A DNA stretch of 57,128 nucleotides from Algoriphagus aquimarinus (GTDB lineage Bacteria > Bacteroidota > Bacteroidia > Cytophagales > Cyclobacteriaceae). A model generated the notes under the pieces. That model ran no database searches. It was not told the DNA's origin and was given only the letters and a program-made list of their open reading frames with translations. The stretch is from contig NZ_VORW01000025.1 in the NCBI RefSeq assembly GCF_007997215.1, forward strand, positions 1 through 57,128, given 5' to 3'. Within the stretch, counting starts at the first letter, position 1, and every line of letters begins with the position of its first letter. The position numbers and the translations under genes are program-made. This document shows, in pieces, positions 26,498 through 36,362 of the stretch.

Positions 26498-29400
26498 CTA
26501 CTCTGCAGCAATTTCTTGCTGCCGCGCCGCATATTCTGAAGGAAGAATAGAGAATTCAGCTTTGAAATGCTTCGCAAAATACTTCGCATTATTATAGCCC
26601 ACCATGTAAGCGATTTCGGAGATGTTGAGCTGACTTTTCGCCAAAAGCTGTGAAGCTCGTTTCAATCTAATCAAACGGATAAATTCAATAGGGCTTTTAC
26701 CTGTGATGGATTGAAGCTTCTTGTACAAATGAACTCTACTCATCCCCAACTCCTTGCTCAGGAATTCTACAGAAAACTGAGGATCTTCCATATGCTTTTC
26801 TACCAGTGACACGGCTTTTTGGATCAGTTGATCGTCCAAGGAAGTTACGTTCACTTCGGAAGCATTGATTTGGATTTTGTTTCTATTTTGCTCTTGGATC
26901 ACATTTCGCTCACGCAACAGATTCTTGATGCTAAGTTGCAAAATCTCCAAATTGAATGGTTTTGTCAGGTAAAGGTTACAACCACTATCTAATCCCTGAA
27001 CCATCGTCTCCTCAGATTTTTTGGCTGTAAGCAAGATCACCGGTATGTGTGAAGTTTTGATATCTCCTTTTACTTTGTGGCAAAATTCTTTGCCATCCAT
27101 CTGAGGCATCATCAAATCCGATATGATCAAGTCTGGAATATGTTGCTGGGCTAGTTCCCAACCTTGAAGCCCATTAGTAGCTGTGAGTACATGATAGGTA
27201 TCAGAGAGGCAGTCTTTTAAATAATTCCTGAACTCCACATGATCTTCTGCAATAAGTATCACTTCCTTCAAATCATTTGATTCCTGTACAAAATCCTCCT
27301 CATCTTCCTCCCAGTTTTCCGGTATAATCAACACCAAAGGAATGCTTAGACTAAAGACAGAACCCATTCCCGGCTCACTTTCTACCGATATTTCACCTTT
27401 CATCGTTCGGGCAAAATCCTGAACTAGAGACAAACCTATACCACTTCCCTGATTCAGCTGCTGCTTGTGGCCTTCAGTGGTAAAGAATCTATCAAAAATC
27501 TTATGCTGATCTTCCTTCGAAATACCAACTCCAGTGTCTGACACAGACAAAATCAAAATCCCCTTCTCTTCATTTTCCTGTTGAAGTTCTAGCGTAACTG
27601 TGATCGCACCATCTTCGTGCGTGAATTTGAATGCATTGGAAAGCAAATTGAATAGTACTTTCTCCAATTTGTCAGGATCAAAAATCGCCTGCTGTCCATG
27701 TGTATTTGTTTCAAAATTTAAATGGATATGCTTATTCTCTGAAAGCTCATGGAAATCAGCTACACAGTCTTTGATGAATTGAACCACATCTCCTTCAGAA
27801 GGATGAAATGTGAGTCCTCCATTTTCTACATTCTTCACATCCAGCAACTGGTTAATCAACTTAAGCAAGCGTCTTGCATTTCGCTGGATGATCTTGTATT
27901 GACTCAATAATCCAGTGTTTTCAGTCTCAGAAATCAGATGCTCCGTCGGAGTCAGAATCAATGAAAGTGGCGTTCTGAATTCATGACTTAGATTCGTGAA
28001 AAACTTGGTCTTCAACCGATCCAACTCCTGCACACGTTTTGACTCACGAATAGCTTGTTCTCTATCAAACTTCTCCCGTTGCCGGGTTAAGAGTTGATTT
28101 CTGAAATAGAATATAATCCCTAGAATTGCCATTAAATACAAAAAATAGGCTATCGGAGTCTTCCAAAAAGGAGCCAGAATCTTAATATCCAATTTGTACT
28201 CATACAGACTCCACCCATCCAATACGGTCCCTGGCTGCACTACCAATGTGTAATTTCCTGGGTCAAGATTAGTGAAAGTCACTTTGGCCAAATCATCATT
28301 CAGGTATATCCAATCGTCATTGAATCCAAGAAGCTTATATCGGTACTTATTTTTCTCGGGATAAAGGAAGTTCAAGGCACTGAAACCAATAGAGAAAATA
28401 TTCTCATCATGTTTCAACACCAGCTGATCCATTTTATCCAATGATTTTGAAAGTAGAACTCGGTTACTCACCTTCTCTCCTACCTTCACTTCTTCGTTGA
28501 AAAGTTGGAACTCTGTAAAAACTACTGCCGGATTATTTCGCTCAAAAGCAAAATTCTCAGATTTAAAAATGTTGTAGCCGTTTGGCCCCCCAAAAATGAA
28601 TTCATTCTTGCTTGTCTTAACAGCCGAATTTTTATTGAATAAAGCGGCTTGAAGGCCATCTTTCTGATCAAAATTCTGAAAGGTAATTGAGAAGGGATTT
28701 ACATTTCTATTAATCTCAGCATAGATCAAACCCATCTGCGAGCTAATCCATAAATTGCTACCGTCGTCCTCGAGCATATCAACAAGATATGAGGTAGGCA
28801 ATCCTTCTTCCTCTCCATAATGTACAAAAGAGCTATCGGAAGTATTAAAATAGTACAGACCACTCAAGGCAGTAACCCACAATACGCCCTCTTCATCCAT
28901 AAATAAATCGGTCGTGTTAGAGTCTACCAGGCCATTTCCCTGTGTTTCTGAGTAAAAAGAATTTTGACCTGTTTCGTAATTGAACACATTCAAACCACTT
29001 CCACCAGAAACCCAAATATTACCTGATCGATCTTCCGCAAAGCCTGTGATGTACTGATTATTGGTAAAAAAAGGAGCGCTTCCCGCCGGATAATTATGAA
29101 ATCCCTTTCTATCCTTGTCGAGCATAGAAATGCCGGAGCGTAGCGTACCAATCCAGATTTTGCCAGAACTGTCTTCGAAAAGTTTCCAAATGCTAGGCCC
29201 AGCAATTCCCGATGAATTGTCAGGCTGGTACTGGTAATTTTTAAAATCTTTCCCATCAAAGCTGCCCAAGCCATTCAAATAAGTACCTATCCACAACACA
29301 CCTTCGTGGTCAACCATCAAATCCACCACGACGTCTCCAATTAGGCTGTTTTTATTGTCTGGATTATGTTTGTAGTGTTTATAGGTGTTAGTTTTTCTAT

Positions 29401-30595
29401 TGTGGTAATATAATCCTCCACCATTAGTACCTATATATAAATTACCTAAACTATCCTCTGCAAAAGCATTTACATCATTAAATGGAAGAGAATTTTTGTC
29501 TGCAAAGTTTTTTCGCACATGGGAGAATCGCAACAATCCTTGGTGATAATAGGCCACACCTTTTTTATGCGTACCAACCCAAATAATATCTTCGTTGTCC
29601 TTATACAAGGAATAAATCACATTATGGGGCATGGAAGTATCCTGGATACTTTCACCATTCAAGTACGTGACGTTGCCTGTAGCTTTATCGAGAACATTTA
29701 TTCCTCCGTGGTCGGTACCAAGCCATATCTGGCCTTTTTTAGCCTCCACGATAGCTTTCACCATATTGTTATTCAGCCAATAAGTACCACGATTTTCTTG
29801 GTTTGCTTCGATCACATGCGTAAACCCATCGACACGGAATACACCCAGATTCCTCTCAGGATCAAACAACCACACGTCACCATCTGAATCAATCATCATC
29901 TCATAAGTAGCAGACGCAGATATTTCATCCTTTGGAAGCCTCAATGTCTTGGTAACGATCAGGCGATTAGGATCAAGCAGATCGATGACTCCAGAACGGT
30001 GAACTACCCAAATCAACCCATCAGGTGCTTCAGATATAGCTGCTATTTCATTAGAAAAAAGACTGCCTTTGTCACTGTTTTTTTGAACATAGACAGTTTT
30101 TCCGGTGGTTTCGTCATATATACTGATTCCTTTGGCTGGATGTGTAAACCAAAACCTATTTTGACGGTCTTTCATCAGCATTCCTACTGAATCAGATGCT
30201 AGATGGTAAATAGGTGAATAAACAGAAACACCTCTTGAGAAATGCTCATTTTCAGAATTATAGATATCAAAAACTCCATTTACATTCTTAACCCAAAGCT
30301 TATCATCAGGCCCAAGATACATCTTGAGAATGTTATTGTGGGAAATGGAGGTGGAGTCCTTGGTATTCAAAAAAATCTTAGTGCGTGTACCGTCGTATCG
30401 GTACAACCCGTAAGCCGTGCCATACCACATCATACCATCAGCATCTCTTACCATGCTAAGGATATTGGAATTGGATAAACCCAGACTTTCGTCCAGATTT
30501 CGAAATACCAGTTTTTCTACTTCGTTTTGGCCCAAAACTGTACCAACCCAAAGTATCATCAAACAAGCTATTCCACTTACCACATATCCTTTCAT
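26498..30595 (-). CDS. Hybrid two-component system sensor-regulator (HTCS)
   Basis: One 1365-residue chain holds a full signalling path. A signal peptide (to ~22) leads into a periplasmic sensor made of two-component-regulator propeller repeats (~25-700; e.g. MVRDADGMMWYGTAYGLYRY, DGLIWVVHRSGV, DEEGVLWVTALSGLYYF) and a Y_Y_Y Ig-like domain (~720-800). A single membrane helix is at ~808-832 (FLYLMAILGIIFYFR). The cytosolic part has HisKA (FFTNLSHEFRTPLS, His871), HATPase (NLLSNAFKFTH; DTGVGIS; GSGIGLSLV), a receiver domain (DLIISDLMMPQMDG, Asp1160) and a C-terminal AraC-type helix-turn-helix (~1260-1360, ELGMSRVHLYKKLQ, IAYMVGYNNAKYFAKHFK). Such proteins bind a specific oligosaccharide in the periplasm and activate the cognate PUL. 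It sits beside GH5 and susC and very likely controls them. Confidence 0.96.
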   Translation of the reverse strand: MKGYVVSGIACLMILWVGTVLGQNEVEKLVFRNLDESLGLSNSNILSMVRDADGMMWYGTAYGLYRYDGTRTKIFLNTKDSTSISHNNILKMYLGPDDKLWVKNVNGVFDIYNSENEHFSRGVSVYSPIYHLASDSVGMLMKDRQNRFWFTHPAKGISIYDETTGKTVYVQKNSDKGSLFSNEIAAISEAPDGLIWVVHRSGVIDLLDPNRLIVTKTLRLPKDEISASATYEMMIDSDGDVWLFDPERNLGVFRVDGFTHVIEANQENRGTYWLNNNMVKAIVEAKKGQIWLGTDHGGINVLDKATGNVTYLNGESIQDTSMPHNVIYSLYKDNEDIIWVGTHKKGVAYYHQGLLRFSHVRKNFADKNSLPFNDVNAFAEDSLGNLYIGTNGGGLYYHNRKTNTYKHYKHNPDNKNSLIGDVVVDLMVDHEGVLWIGTYLNGLGSFDGKDFKNYQYQPDNSSGIAGPSIWKLFEDSSGKIWIGTLRSGISMLDKDRKGFHNYPAGSAPFFTNNQYITGFAEDRSGNIWVSGGSGLNVFNYETGQNSFYSETQGNGLVDSNTTDLFMDEEGVLWVTALSGLYYFNTSDSSFVHYGEEEGLPTSYLVDMLEDDGSNLWISSQMGLIYAEINRNVNPFSITFQNFDQKDGLQAALFNKNSAVKTSKNEFIFGGPNGYNIFKSENFAFERNNPAVVFTEFQLFNEEVKVGEKVSNRVLLSKSLDKMDQLVLKHDENIFSIGFSALNFLYPEKNKYRYKLLGFNDDWIYLNDDLAKVTFTNLDPGNYTLVVQPGTVLDGWSLYEYKLDIKILAPFWKTPIAYFLYLMAILGIIFYFRNQLLTRQREKFDREQAIRESKRVQELDRLKTKFFTNLSHEFRTPLSLILTPTEHLISETENTGLLSQYKIIQRNARRLLKLINQLLDVKNVENGGLTFHPSEGDVVQFIKDCVADFHELSENKHIHLNFETNTHGQQAIFDPDKLEKVLFNLLSNAFKFTHEDGAITVTLELQQENEEKGILILSVSDTGVGISKEDQHKIFDRFFTTEGHKQQLNQGSGIGLSLVQDFARTMKGEISVESEPGMGSVFSLSIPLVLIIPENWEEDEEDFVQESNDLKEVILIAEDHVEFRNYLKDCLSDTYHVLTATNGLQGWELAQQHIPDLIISDLMMPQMDGKEFCHKVKGDIKTSHIPVILLTAKKSEETMVQGLDSGCNLYLTKPFNLEILQLSIKNLLRERNVIQEQNRNKIQINASEVNVTSLDDQLIQKAVSLVEKHMEDPQFSVEFLSKELGMSRVHLYKKLQSITGKSPIEFIRLIRLKRASQLLAKSQLNISEIAYMVGYNNAKYFAKHFKAEFSILPSEYAARQQEIAAE

Positions 30596-30691
30596 ACCAC
30601 AGTAACTATAAACGCCAAATTATGAGATTTAAAGGAAACATCTCATTTCTGTATCGATATTTAACAAATGCTCGAAATATTTTTTTACTAA

Positions 30692-30725
30692 AAAAGTCCG
30701 ATTGAGGAATCTCAACCGGACTTTT
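30692..30725 (-). terminator. Intrinsic terminator of the xylose operon
   Basis: AAAAGTCCGATTGAG (30692-30706) pairs with CTCAACCGGACTTTT (30711-30725) with one mismatch and a 4-nt loop; on the minus strand a T-run (TTTTTTAGTAAAAAAAT) follows. It lies 22 bp past the xylose isomerase stop, so it ends the symporter-xylulokinase-isomerase transcript ahead of the HTCS gene. Confidence 0.87.
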
Positions 30726-30747
30726 GAAAATATTTTATAAAAGATGC

Positions 30748-32061
30748 TTAGATAAATCTATTCAACAGATTTTCAAAGTACTCTTGCTTACCACTAGTCT
30801 GAATAGGTTCTCCTACTTCAGCTGCGTAGTTTCTCAAGTCTTCAAGTGTAAGCTGTCCTGTTTCGAAAGACTTGCCTTTTCCAGAATCAAAGCTTGCATA
30901 GCGATTCTTTCTTCTTTCTAGGTAATCAGACTTGTCCAGAATATCCTGAGCGATCAGCATACCTCTCGCAAATGTATCCATGCTTCCGATATGTGCTAGG
31001 AAAAGATCATCCATATCAGTTGAGTTTCTTCTGATCTTAGCATCAAAGTTCACTCCCCCACCTTGGATTCCTGCTGAGGTCAATATAACCAACATAGCTT
31101 CAGTCATTTCCTGCAAGTTCATCGCAAACTGATCTGTATCCCATCCGTTTTGGTAGTCACCTCTGTTAGCATCTATACTTCCAAGCATACCTGCATCGGC
31201 ACATACTTGAAGTTCATGCTGGAAAGTATGTCCAGCCAAAGTCGCGTGGTTTACTTCTATATTTAATTTGAAATCTTTATCAAGTCCATGCTGTCTCAAG
31301 AACCCAATTACCGTAGCAGCATCGTAATCATACTGGTGTTTAGTTGGCTCCATTGGCTTAGGCTCGATGAAGAAGGTTCCTTTGAAACCATTCTTTCTAG
31401 CATAGTCACGTGCCATGGTTAGGAATTGAGCTAGGTGCTCAGTCTCACGCTTCATATCCGTATTAAGCAAAGACATGTAACCTTCGCGACCACCCCAGAA
31501 CACGTAATTCTCTCCATTCAAAGCAATAGTTGCGTCGATTGCATTTTTCACTTGAGTTCCTGCCCATGATACTACATTGAAATCAGGATTGGTAGACGCT
31601 CCGTTCATATAACGAGGATTGCTAAACACGTTAGCAGTACCCCAAAGCAATTTCACACCAGTATCTGCTTGTTTTTGCTTAGCATACTCGGTGATAATCT
31701 GCATTCTTTTTTCATACTCACCCAGCGAAGGACCTTCGTCGATCAGGTCAATATCATGGAAGCAATAGTATGGAGCTCCGATTTTAGTGATGAATTCGAA
31801 TGCCGCATCCATTTTGTCTTTGGCTCTTTGGATAGGGTCTGCCGCTGCATCCCATGGATGAACGATGGTACCTGGTCCAAACGGATCTCCGCCAGTTCCA
31901 CAGAAGGAATGCCAATATGCTATGGAAAACCTGAAGTGCTCCTTCATTGTTTTACCTGCGATGATACGATTTTCATCATAAAATCTAAAAGCTAGTGGAT
32001 TATCACTTTCCTTACCTTCGAAAGGAATTTTATCGATTGAAGAGAAATAAGTTTTTGACAT
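30748..32061 (-). CDS. xylA: Xylose isomerase
   Basis: This 437-residue protein matches class II xylose isomerases in length and motifs. It has HFRFSIAYWHSFCGTGGDPFG near the N-terminus, the catalytic histidine and aspartate in YCFHDIDL (His102, Asp105), VFWGGREGY, the metal ligands in FFIEPKPMEPTKHQYD, EVNHATLAGHTFQHEL and SIDANRGDYQNGWDTDQF, and the late GGVNFDAKIRRNS. It converts D-xylose to D-xylulose in the cytosol using divalent metal. It is the last gene of the symporter-kinase-isomerase operon, 43 bp after xylulokinase, followed by a terminator. Confidence 0.98.
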   Translation of the reverse strand: MSKTYFSSIDKIPFEGKESDNPLAFRFYDENRIIAGKTMKEHFRFSIAYWHSFCGTGGDPFGPGTIVHPWDAAADPIQRAKDKMDAAFEFITKIGAPYYCFHDIDLIDEGPSLGEYEKRMQIITEYAKQKQADTGVKLLWGTANVFSNPRYMNGASTNPDFNVVSWAGTQVKNAIDATIALNGENYVFWGGREGYMSLLNTDMKRETEHLAQFLTMARDYARKNGFKGTFFIEPKPMEPTKHQYDYDAATVIGFLRQHGLDKDFKLNIEVNHATLAGHTFQHELQVCADAGMLGSIDANRGDYQNGWDTDQFAMNLQEMTEAMLVILTSAGIQGGGVNFDAKIRRNSTDMDDLFLAHIGSMDTFARGMLIAQDILDKSDYLERRKNRYASFDSGKGKSFETGQLTLEDLRNYAAEVGEPIQTSGKQEYFENLLNRFI

Positions 32062-32104
32062 TTTTACTTTTGTTTTATTTGGTATTTATAGGTTTGAATT
32101 TAAA

Positions 32105-33607
32105 TTAAATATTCATTTTTTGGATTGATTCCAAATGGTTTTTCCAGGTAGAATAGACCTCTTCATATGGCTCATAGAAATGCTCATTAGGTTCTATTGT
32201 TTCTAGTAATTCCAATCCAGCAAAAGCTTCTGCCTCATTGGCAAATACTCCCGCACCTATGCCTGCTCCTCGAGCAGCCCCTTGTGCTCCATCTGTATCG
32301 TACAATTCCAGCACTACTTTATTCATATGAACAAATGTTTTTCGGAAAACAGGACTTAAGAACATATTAGCTTTACCGGCTTTGACCGTTTTGAGATCCA
32401 GTCCCATATCCTGCATGATCCTGAAACCAAAAGTAAGAGCAGAAACAATTCCTTCCTGAGCGGAACGAATCATGTGACGCTTGTCATGCTTGAGCAAATC
32501 CAAGCCTAACATATGCGCTCCGATATTTTTATTTTGAAGAATTCTCTCTGATCCGTTTCCAAAAGGTATGAAAGTCAACCCTTCAGAACCAATCGGGGCC
32601 GAACCGGCCAAATTATTCATCTCATCATATTCTATATGCGCTGCACCCATGATTTTTTTCAACCAGCTATTCAGAATACCAGTACCATTCACACAAAGTA
32701 ACACTCCATAAGAAGGATTCGCAACTGAGTGATTAACATGGACAAAGGTATTCACTCTTGACAATGGGTCATAAAGCGGCTTGTCTGAAACGCCATAAAC
32801 TGTTCCTGAAGTCCCCGCCGTAGTGGCCAACTCGCCTGGTTTTAGCGCTTGAAGTGAAAAGGCATTATTAGGCTGATCTCCAGCACGATAAGAAATAGGA
32901 ATACCTTCTTCTAGACCAGTTACTTCGGAAGCAAATGCAGAAACTCTGCCTTGAATTGAATATGATGGTACCACCTCAGGAATCCAAGATTTGGAGATCT
33001 GATAGTTGTCCAAAACTTTGTCACTCAGGCCATTTTTCTGAAAATCCCAGAATATACCTTCTGACAAACCTGTTTCAGAAGTAACAATCTCTCCGCTCAA
33101 TCTCATCGCTATGAAATCTCCCGGAAGCATCATTTTATGAATTTTCGCTGCAAGTGCTGGCTCATTTTCTATAACCCAGCGTAACTTGGAAGCGGTAAAA
33201 TTACCTGGAGAATTCAGCAAATTTTTCAGGCAGTACTCTTCTCCAAGTTCTCTAAATGCTTTCTCTCCAATCCCAACTGCTCGGCTATCACACCAGATAA
33301 TAGATGGTCTCAGGACATTTTGATCCTTATCCACCAATACTAGTCCGTGCATTTGATAGGCGATGCCTATTCCTTTCAGTTCGCCCTTCTTTACTGAAGT
33401 CTTATTCAGTACATAGCGGATAGAATGCTGCACATATTTCCACCATGTTTCTGGATCCTGCTCTGCCCACCCTTTTTCAGGTGAATCAATCAACATTTCC
33501 TCTTCAGGAAATGCCTTTGAAAGTATAGCCTTACCAGAATCTGCATCGAGTAAGGAGGTTTTGACAGAGGAACTTCCAATATCAATTCCTAATAATAAAC
33601 GTCTCAT
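32105..33607 (-). CDS. xylB: Xylulokinase (FGGY family)
   Basis: This 500-residue FGGY carbohydrate kinase phosphorylates D-xylulose to xylulose 5-phosphate with ATP. The N-terminal phosphate motif LLLGIDIGSSSVKTSLLD, the substrate-side YQMHGLVLVDKDQNVL and SIIWCDSRA, LPGDFIAMRLSGEI, the TTAGTSGTVYGV adenosine region and the C-terminal DTDGAQGAARGAGIGAG (FGGY signature region) are all present. Length and motifs fit XylB. The gene follows the sugar symporter after 13 bp and precedes xylose isomerase, so the three work as an uptake-and-entry module. The start ATG at 33607 gives a protein beginning MRRLLLGIDIGSS, right at the expected N-terminus. Confidence 0.96.
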   Translation of the reverse strand: MRRLLLGIDIGSSSVKTSLLDADSGKAILSKAFPEEEMLIDSPEKGWAEQDPETWWKYVQHSIRYVLNKTSVKKGELKGIGIAYQMHGLVLVDKDQNVLRPSIIWCDSRAVGIGEKAFRELGEEYCLKNLLNSPGNFTASKLRWVIENEPALAAKIHKMMLPGDFIAMRLSGEIVTSETGLSEGIFWDFQKNGLSDKVLDNYQISKSWIPEVVPSYSIQGRVSAFASEVTGLEEGIPISYRAGDQPNNAFSLQALKPGELATTAGTSGTVYGVSDKPLYDPLSRVNTFVHVNHSVANPSYGVLLCVNGTGILNSWLKKIMGAAHIEYDEMNNLAGSAPIGSEGLTFIPFGNGSERILQNKNIGAHMLGLDLLKHDKRHMIRSAQEGIVSALTFGFRIMQDMGLDLKTVKAGKANMFLSPVFRKTFVHMNKVVLELYDTDGAQGAARGAGIGAGVFANEAEAFAGLELLETIEPNEHFYEPYEEVYSTWKNHLESIQKMNI

Positions 33608-33620
33608 CTAATGTTATTTT

Positions 33621-35264
33621 TTACCAAAATACTATATACAATGCAGCAGTAATGCCTGCAATTAGAATAGCACCAATTTTAAATGCTGTACTAGTTCTGA
33701 ACAGCTCTTTATCAATAGTAATACTGTTTGGATGATCTTTTCCTTTGCCTTCTACCAAAGAAATGATAATCATCAAAGCTGCCAAAATCAAGAAAACAAC
33801 TCCCATTCTATCAATGAATGGTAAAGCAGGGAAAATAATTTTCAAGACTACAGAAAGTGGAATACTCAATGCGGCTCCTGTAAGTGCAGCATTTGAAGTA
33901 GTTTTCTTCCAGAATACACCGAAGAAGAAAATCGCAAATACACCTGGACTAATGAATCCTGTGTATTCCTGAATAAACTGAAATGCCTGATCTAGCTGTC
34001 CAAGTGCTGGAGCTACTACAGATGCAATGACGAATGCAACAACTGCTGTAATTCTACCTACACGAACTTGCTTAGTCTGGCTTGCATTCCTGTCAAAGTG
34101 CTTATTGAAAATATCCATGGTGAAAATAGTAGAAGTACTATTAGCCATAGATGCCAGAGAAGATACAATTGCTGCTGTTAAAGCCGCAAAAGCAAGTCCT
34201 TTCAGGCCTACTGGAAGTAAATGCAAAAGCGTAGGATAAGCTCTATCAGATTTGATCAATCCCGTAACAGGATCTTTCATAGATTCAATAAAGCCTGTGT
34301 CTATACCGTTTTCTACGATCACATATGCTGCAATACCTGGGATTACTACGATCAAAGGCATTAGCAACTTCAAGAAACCAGCGAAAATCATCCCTTTTTG
34401 GGCTTCATCTAGATTCTTTGCTGCCAAAGCCCTTTGCGTAATGTACTGGTTGAATCCCCAATAACTAAGGTTTGTGATCCACATGCCACCCACTAATACA
34501 GATATGCCTGGAAGATCCAGATATGCATCACGGGTTCCACCCGATCCATCAGGAATCATCATTTCTCCTTTGGATAATATCATAGAGAAGTGACCTGGAA
34601 CTTCTCTGCGAAGTAAATTCAACCCATCCCATGCATCTCCTGAACCAACCATCTGAAGTGCTATGTAAGTGGTAGCTAAACCACCGGCAATAAGAAACAC
34701 TACCTGAATTACGTCTGTCCATGCTACAGCTTTCAAACCTCCATAGATAGAATAAAGCATGGCAAAAGCTGCCAATCCAGCGATTCCGTATCCCAGAGGA
34801 ATATCCATTATTGTGTTTAGACTCAATGCACCTAAGTACAATACTGAAGTCAAATTCACGAATACATAAAGTAACAGCCAGAATACGGCCATGGTCGTTC
34901 TTACACGTGAATCGTATCTATCTGCCAAAAACCCTGGCATGGTATAAATTCCCTTTTTAATATAAATGGGTAAGAAGAATATAGCTACAACCAAAAGTGT
35001 AACTGCTGCCATCCACTCATAGGTAGAAATAGCAAGTCCAAGTGCAAATCCAGAACCTGACATCCCGATAAACTGCTCCGCAGAAATATTGGAAGCGATC
35101 AAGGATGCACCTACTGCCCACCAAGGGAGAGCTTTTGAGGCAAGGAAATAATCAGCGGAGTCTTTAATGTGTCCTTTTTTCTCTCTGGACACAAATAAAC
35201 CCATCCCGACGATGAGAAGACAGTAACCGACAAATACGGCTAAGTCTAAAGGTTCTAAAAGCAT
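33621..35264 (-). CDS. SGLT-type sodium/sugar symporter (xylose transporter candidate)
   Basis: This 547-residue integral membrane protein has 13-14 predicted helices and belongs to the solute:sodium symporter family. Family signatures are SADYFLASKALPWWAVGASLIASNISAEQFIGMSG at ~36-72, GGLKAVAWTDVIQVVFLIAG at ~173-195, SYWGFNQYITQRALAAK at ~265-282, and AALTAAIVSSLASMANSTSTIFTMDI, the sodium-site helix, at ~358-384. These are the positions used by Vibrio SGLT for galactose and sodium. As the first gene of an operon with xylulokinase and xylose isomerase it probably imports xylose with sodium; the substrate is inferred from context. The start ATG at 35264 places the first helix directly at the N-terminus. 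Confidence 0.93.
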   Translation of the reverse strand: MLLEPLDLAVFVGYCLLIVGMGLFVSREKKGHIKDSADYFLASKALPWWAVGASLIASNISAEQFIGMSGSGFALGLAISTYEWMAAVTLLVVAIFFLPIYIKKGIYTMPGFLADRYDSRVRTTMAVFWLLLYVFVNLTSVLYLGALSLNTIMDIPLGYGIAGLAAFAMLYSIYGGLKAVAWTDVIQVVFLIAGGLATTYIALQMVGSGDAWDGLNLLRREVPGHFSMILSKGEMMIPDGSGGTRDAYLDLPGISVLVGGMWITNLSYWGFNQYITQRALAAKNLDEAQKGMIFAGFLKLLMPLIVVIPGIAAYVIVENGIDTGFIESMKDPVTGLIKSDRAYPTLLHLLPVGLKGLAFAALTAAIVSSLASMANSTSTIFTMDIFNKHFDRNASQTKQVRVGRITAVVAFVIASVVAPALGQLDQAFQFIQEYTGFISPGVFAIFFFGVFWKKTTSNAALTGAALSIPLSVVLKIIFPALPFIDRMGVVFLILAALMIIISLVEGKGKDHPNSITIDKELFRTSTAFKIGAILIAGITAALYIVFW

Positions 35265-35382
35265 AAATTGTTAGGTTAGATTTTGGGCAGTTAGTTTGGG
35301 TAAACGACTAATCTTATTAGAATAGGCCGATAAAGATAATATTTTCAAAGTAACGTCTGTAAAAAAATGCACCTAATTAAAA

Positions 35383-36195
35383 TTAATCAAATATTAGTTT
35401 CAAAAACTCAATGGGCTTAGTAGAAAACATCCTGTCTTTAAAGCGCTCTAAATAACTGACTCCTGAGGAGTTAGTGACAACAACTTGCTCGGCAGTATGC
35501 AACTCATCCAATTTAAACTCTCCTACTTCCAATGGAATTTCGCTTGAGTTTAAATAATCGATGAGAACCTGACGACTAACACCGTCAATACATCCGCAAG
35601 TTAAAGCCGGTGTGAAATATGTACCAGATTTCACCCAGAAAATATTGGCAATACTCGCTTCAGAGATATAGCCACGATGATCTAATAGAATCATCTCATC
35701 TAATCCCCTTTCACTTTTCTCTTTATTTGCGATAATATATGGTAGAGCATTCAAAGTCTTATACTTCGACCAAGGGTTTGCAAAGAGTTGTACATTCCTT
35801 GATACGTCTGTATACCGTTTAATTTCAGATACCACAGTGGCTGGAGCAATTTGGAGAAGTTGAATCACGGCAGATTCTTCAGGAGTATATTTGCCTGCAC
35901 CAGCACGAAAAACAGTCCATCGAATGCGTTTTCGCTCACCGGGTATTGTCTTTTTCAAAAGGGAAATCAGTTCCTCTGAATTGATCATGGAAGCATCCAT
36001 ACCTAAGAATTCCATTCCTTCTGACAGACGCTTCAGATGCTTTTCAAAAAAGCGAATATTATCCTGACTCCAAACCATCGTCTCAAATAAACCATCACCA
36101 TAACTGGTGGCTCGGTTAGGTAGCTTTATATAATCTTCGCAGAACCAAGTCCCGCTTGAAGATGACTTTTGATAGATTGTTTCGATTTCGTTCAT
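35383..36195 (-). CDS. Class IV aminotransferase (aminodeoxychorismate lyase/BCAT-like)
   Basis: A fold-type IV PLP enzyme of ~270 residues. I prefer the ATG at 36195 (or 36207); the longer frame begins with TTG at 36225 and adds nothing conserved. Family motifs are RATSYGDGLFETMVW near the N-terminus, the PLP-lysine region SKYKTLNALPYIIANKEK, the Glu/Gly stretch DEMILLDHRGYISEASIANIFWV, GCIDGVSRQVLIDYL, and VVVTNSSGVSYLERF. The length and the GDGLFETM start favour 4-amino-4-deoxychorismate lyase (PabC, folate pathway) over branched-chain aminotransferase, but the two cannot be separated without alignment. It is transcribed away from sdaAB with a ~165-bp shared upstream region. Confidence 0.85.
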   Translation of the reverse strand: MNEIETIYQKSSSSGTWFCEDYIKLPNRATSYGDGLFETMVWSQDNIRFFEKHLKRLSEGMEFLGMDASMINSEELISLLKKTIPGERKRIRWTVFRAGAGKYTPEESAVIQLLQIAPATVVSEIKRYTDVSRNVQLFANPWSKYKTLNALPYIIANKEKSERGLDEMILLDHRGYISEASIANIFWVKSGTYFTPALTCGCIDGVSRQVLIDYLNSSEIPLEVGEFKLDELHTAEQVVVTNSSGVSYLERFKDRMFSTKPIEFLKLIFD

Positions 36196-36362
36196 AAAAC
36201 TGTTCATAATCGGCCATAAAACCAATTTGTCAAATTAAGGATTTGTTAAACTTTGTAAACATGACACCACTTAAATAGCATTCAATACAATAAATATTAA
36301 TTTTTGCTCGAAATCGTATCAACGATTTTACCTTAGCATCAAAATTGGAATATTACACCCAG

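Noticed and set aside
35265..35382. Clear promoter for the xylose operon
   Set aside because: The best minus-strand match (TTACTTTG) departs from the TAnnTTTG consensus and no TTG element at proper spacing was found, so it is not reported as a feature.
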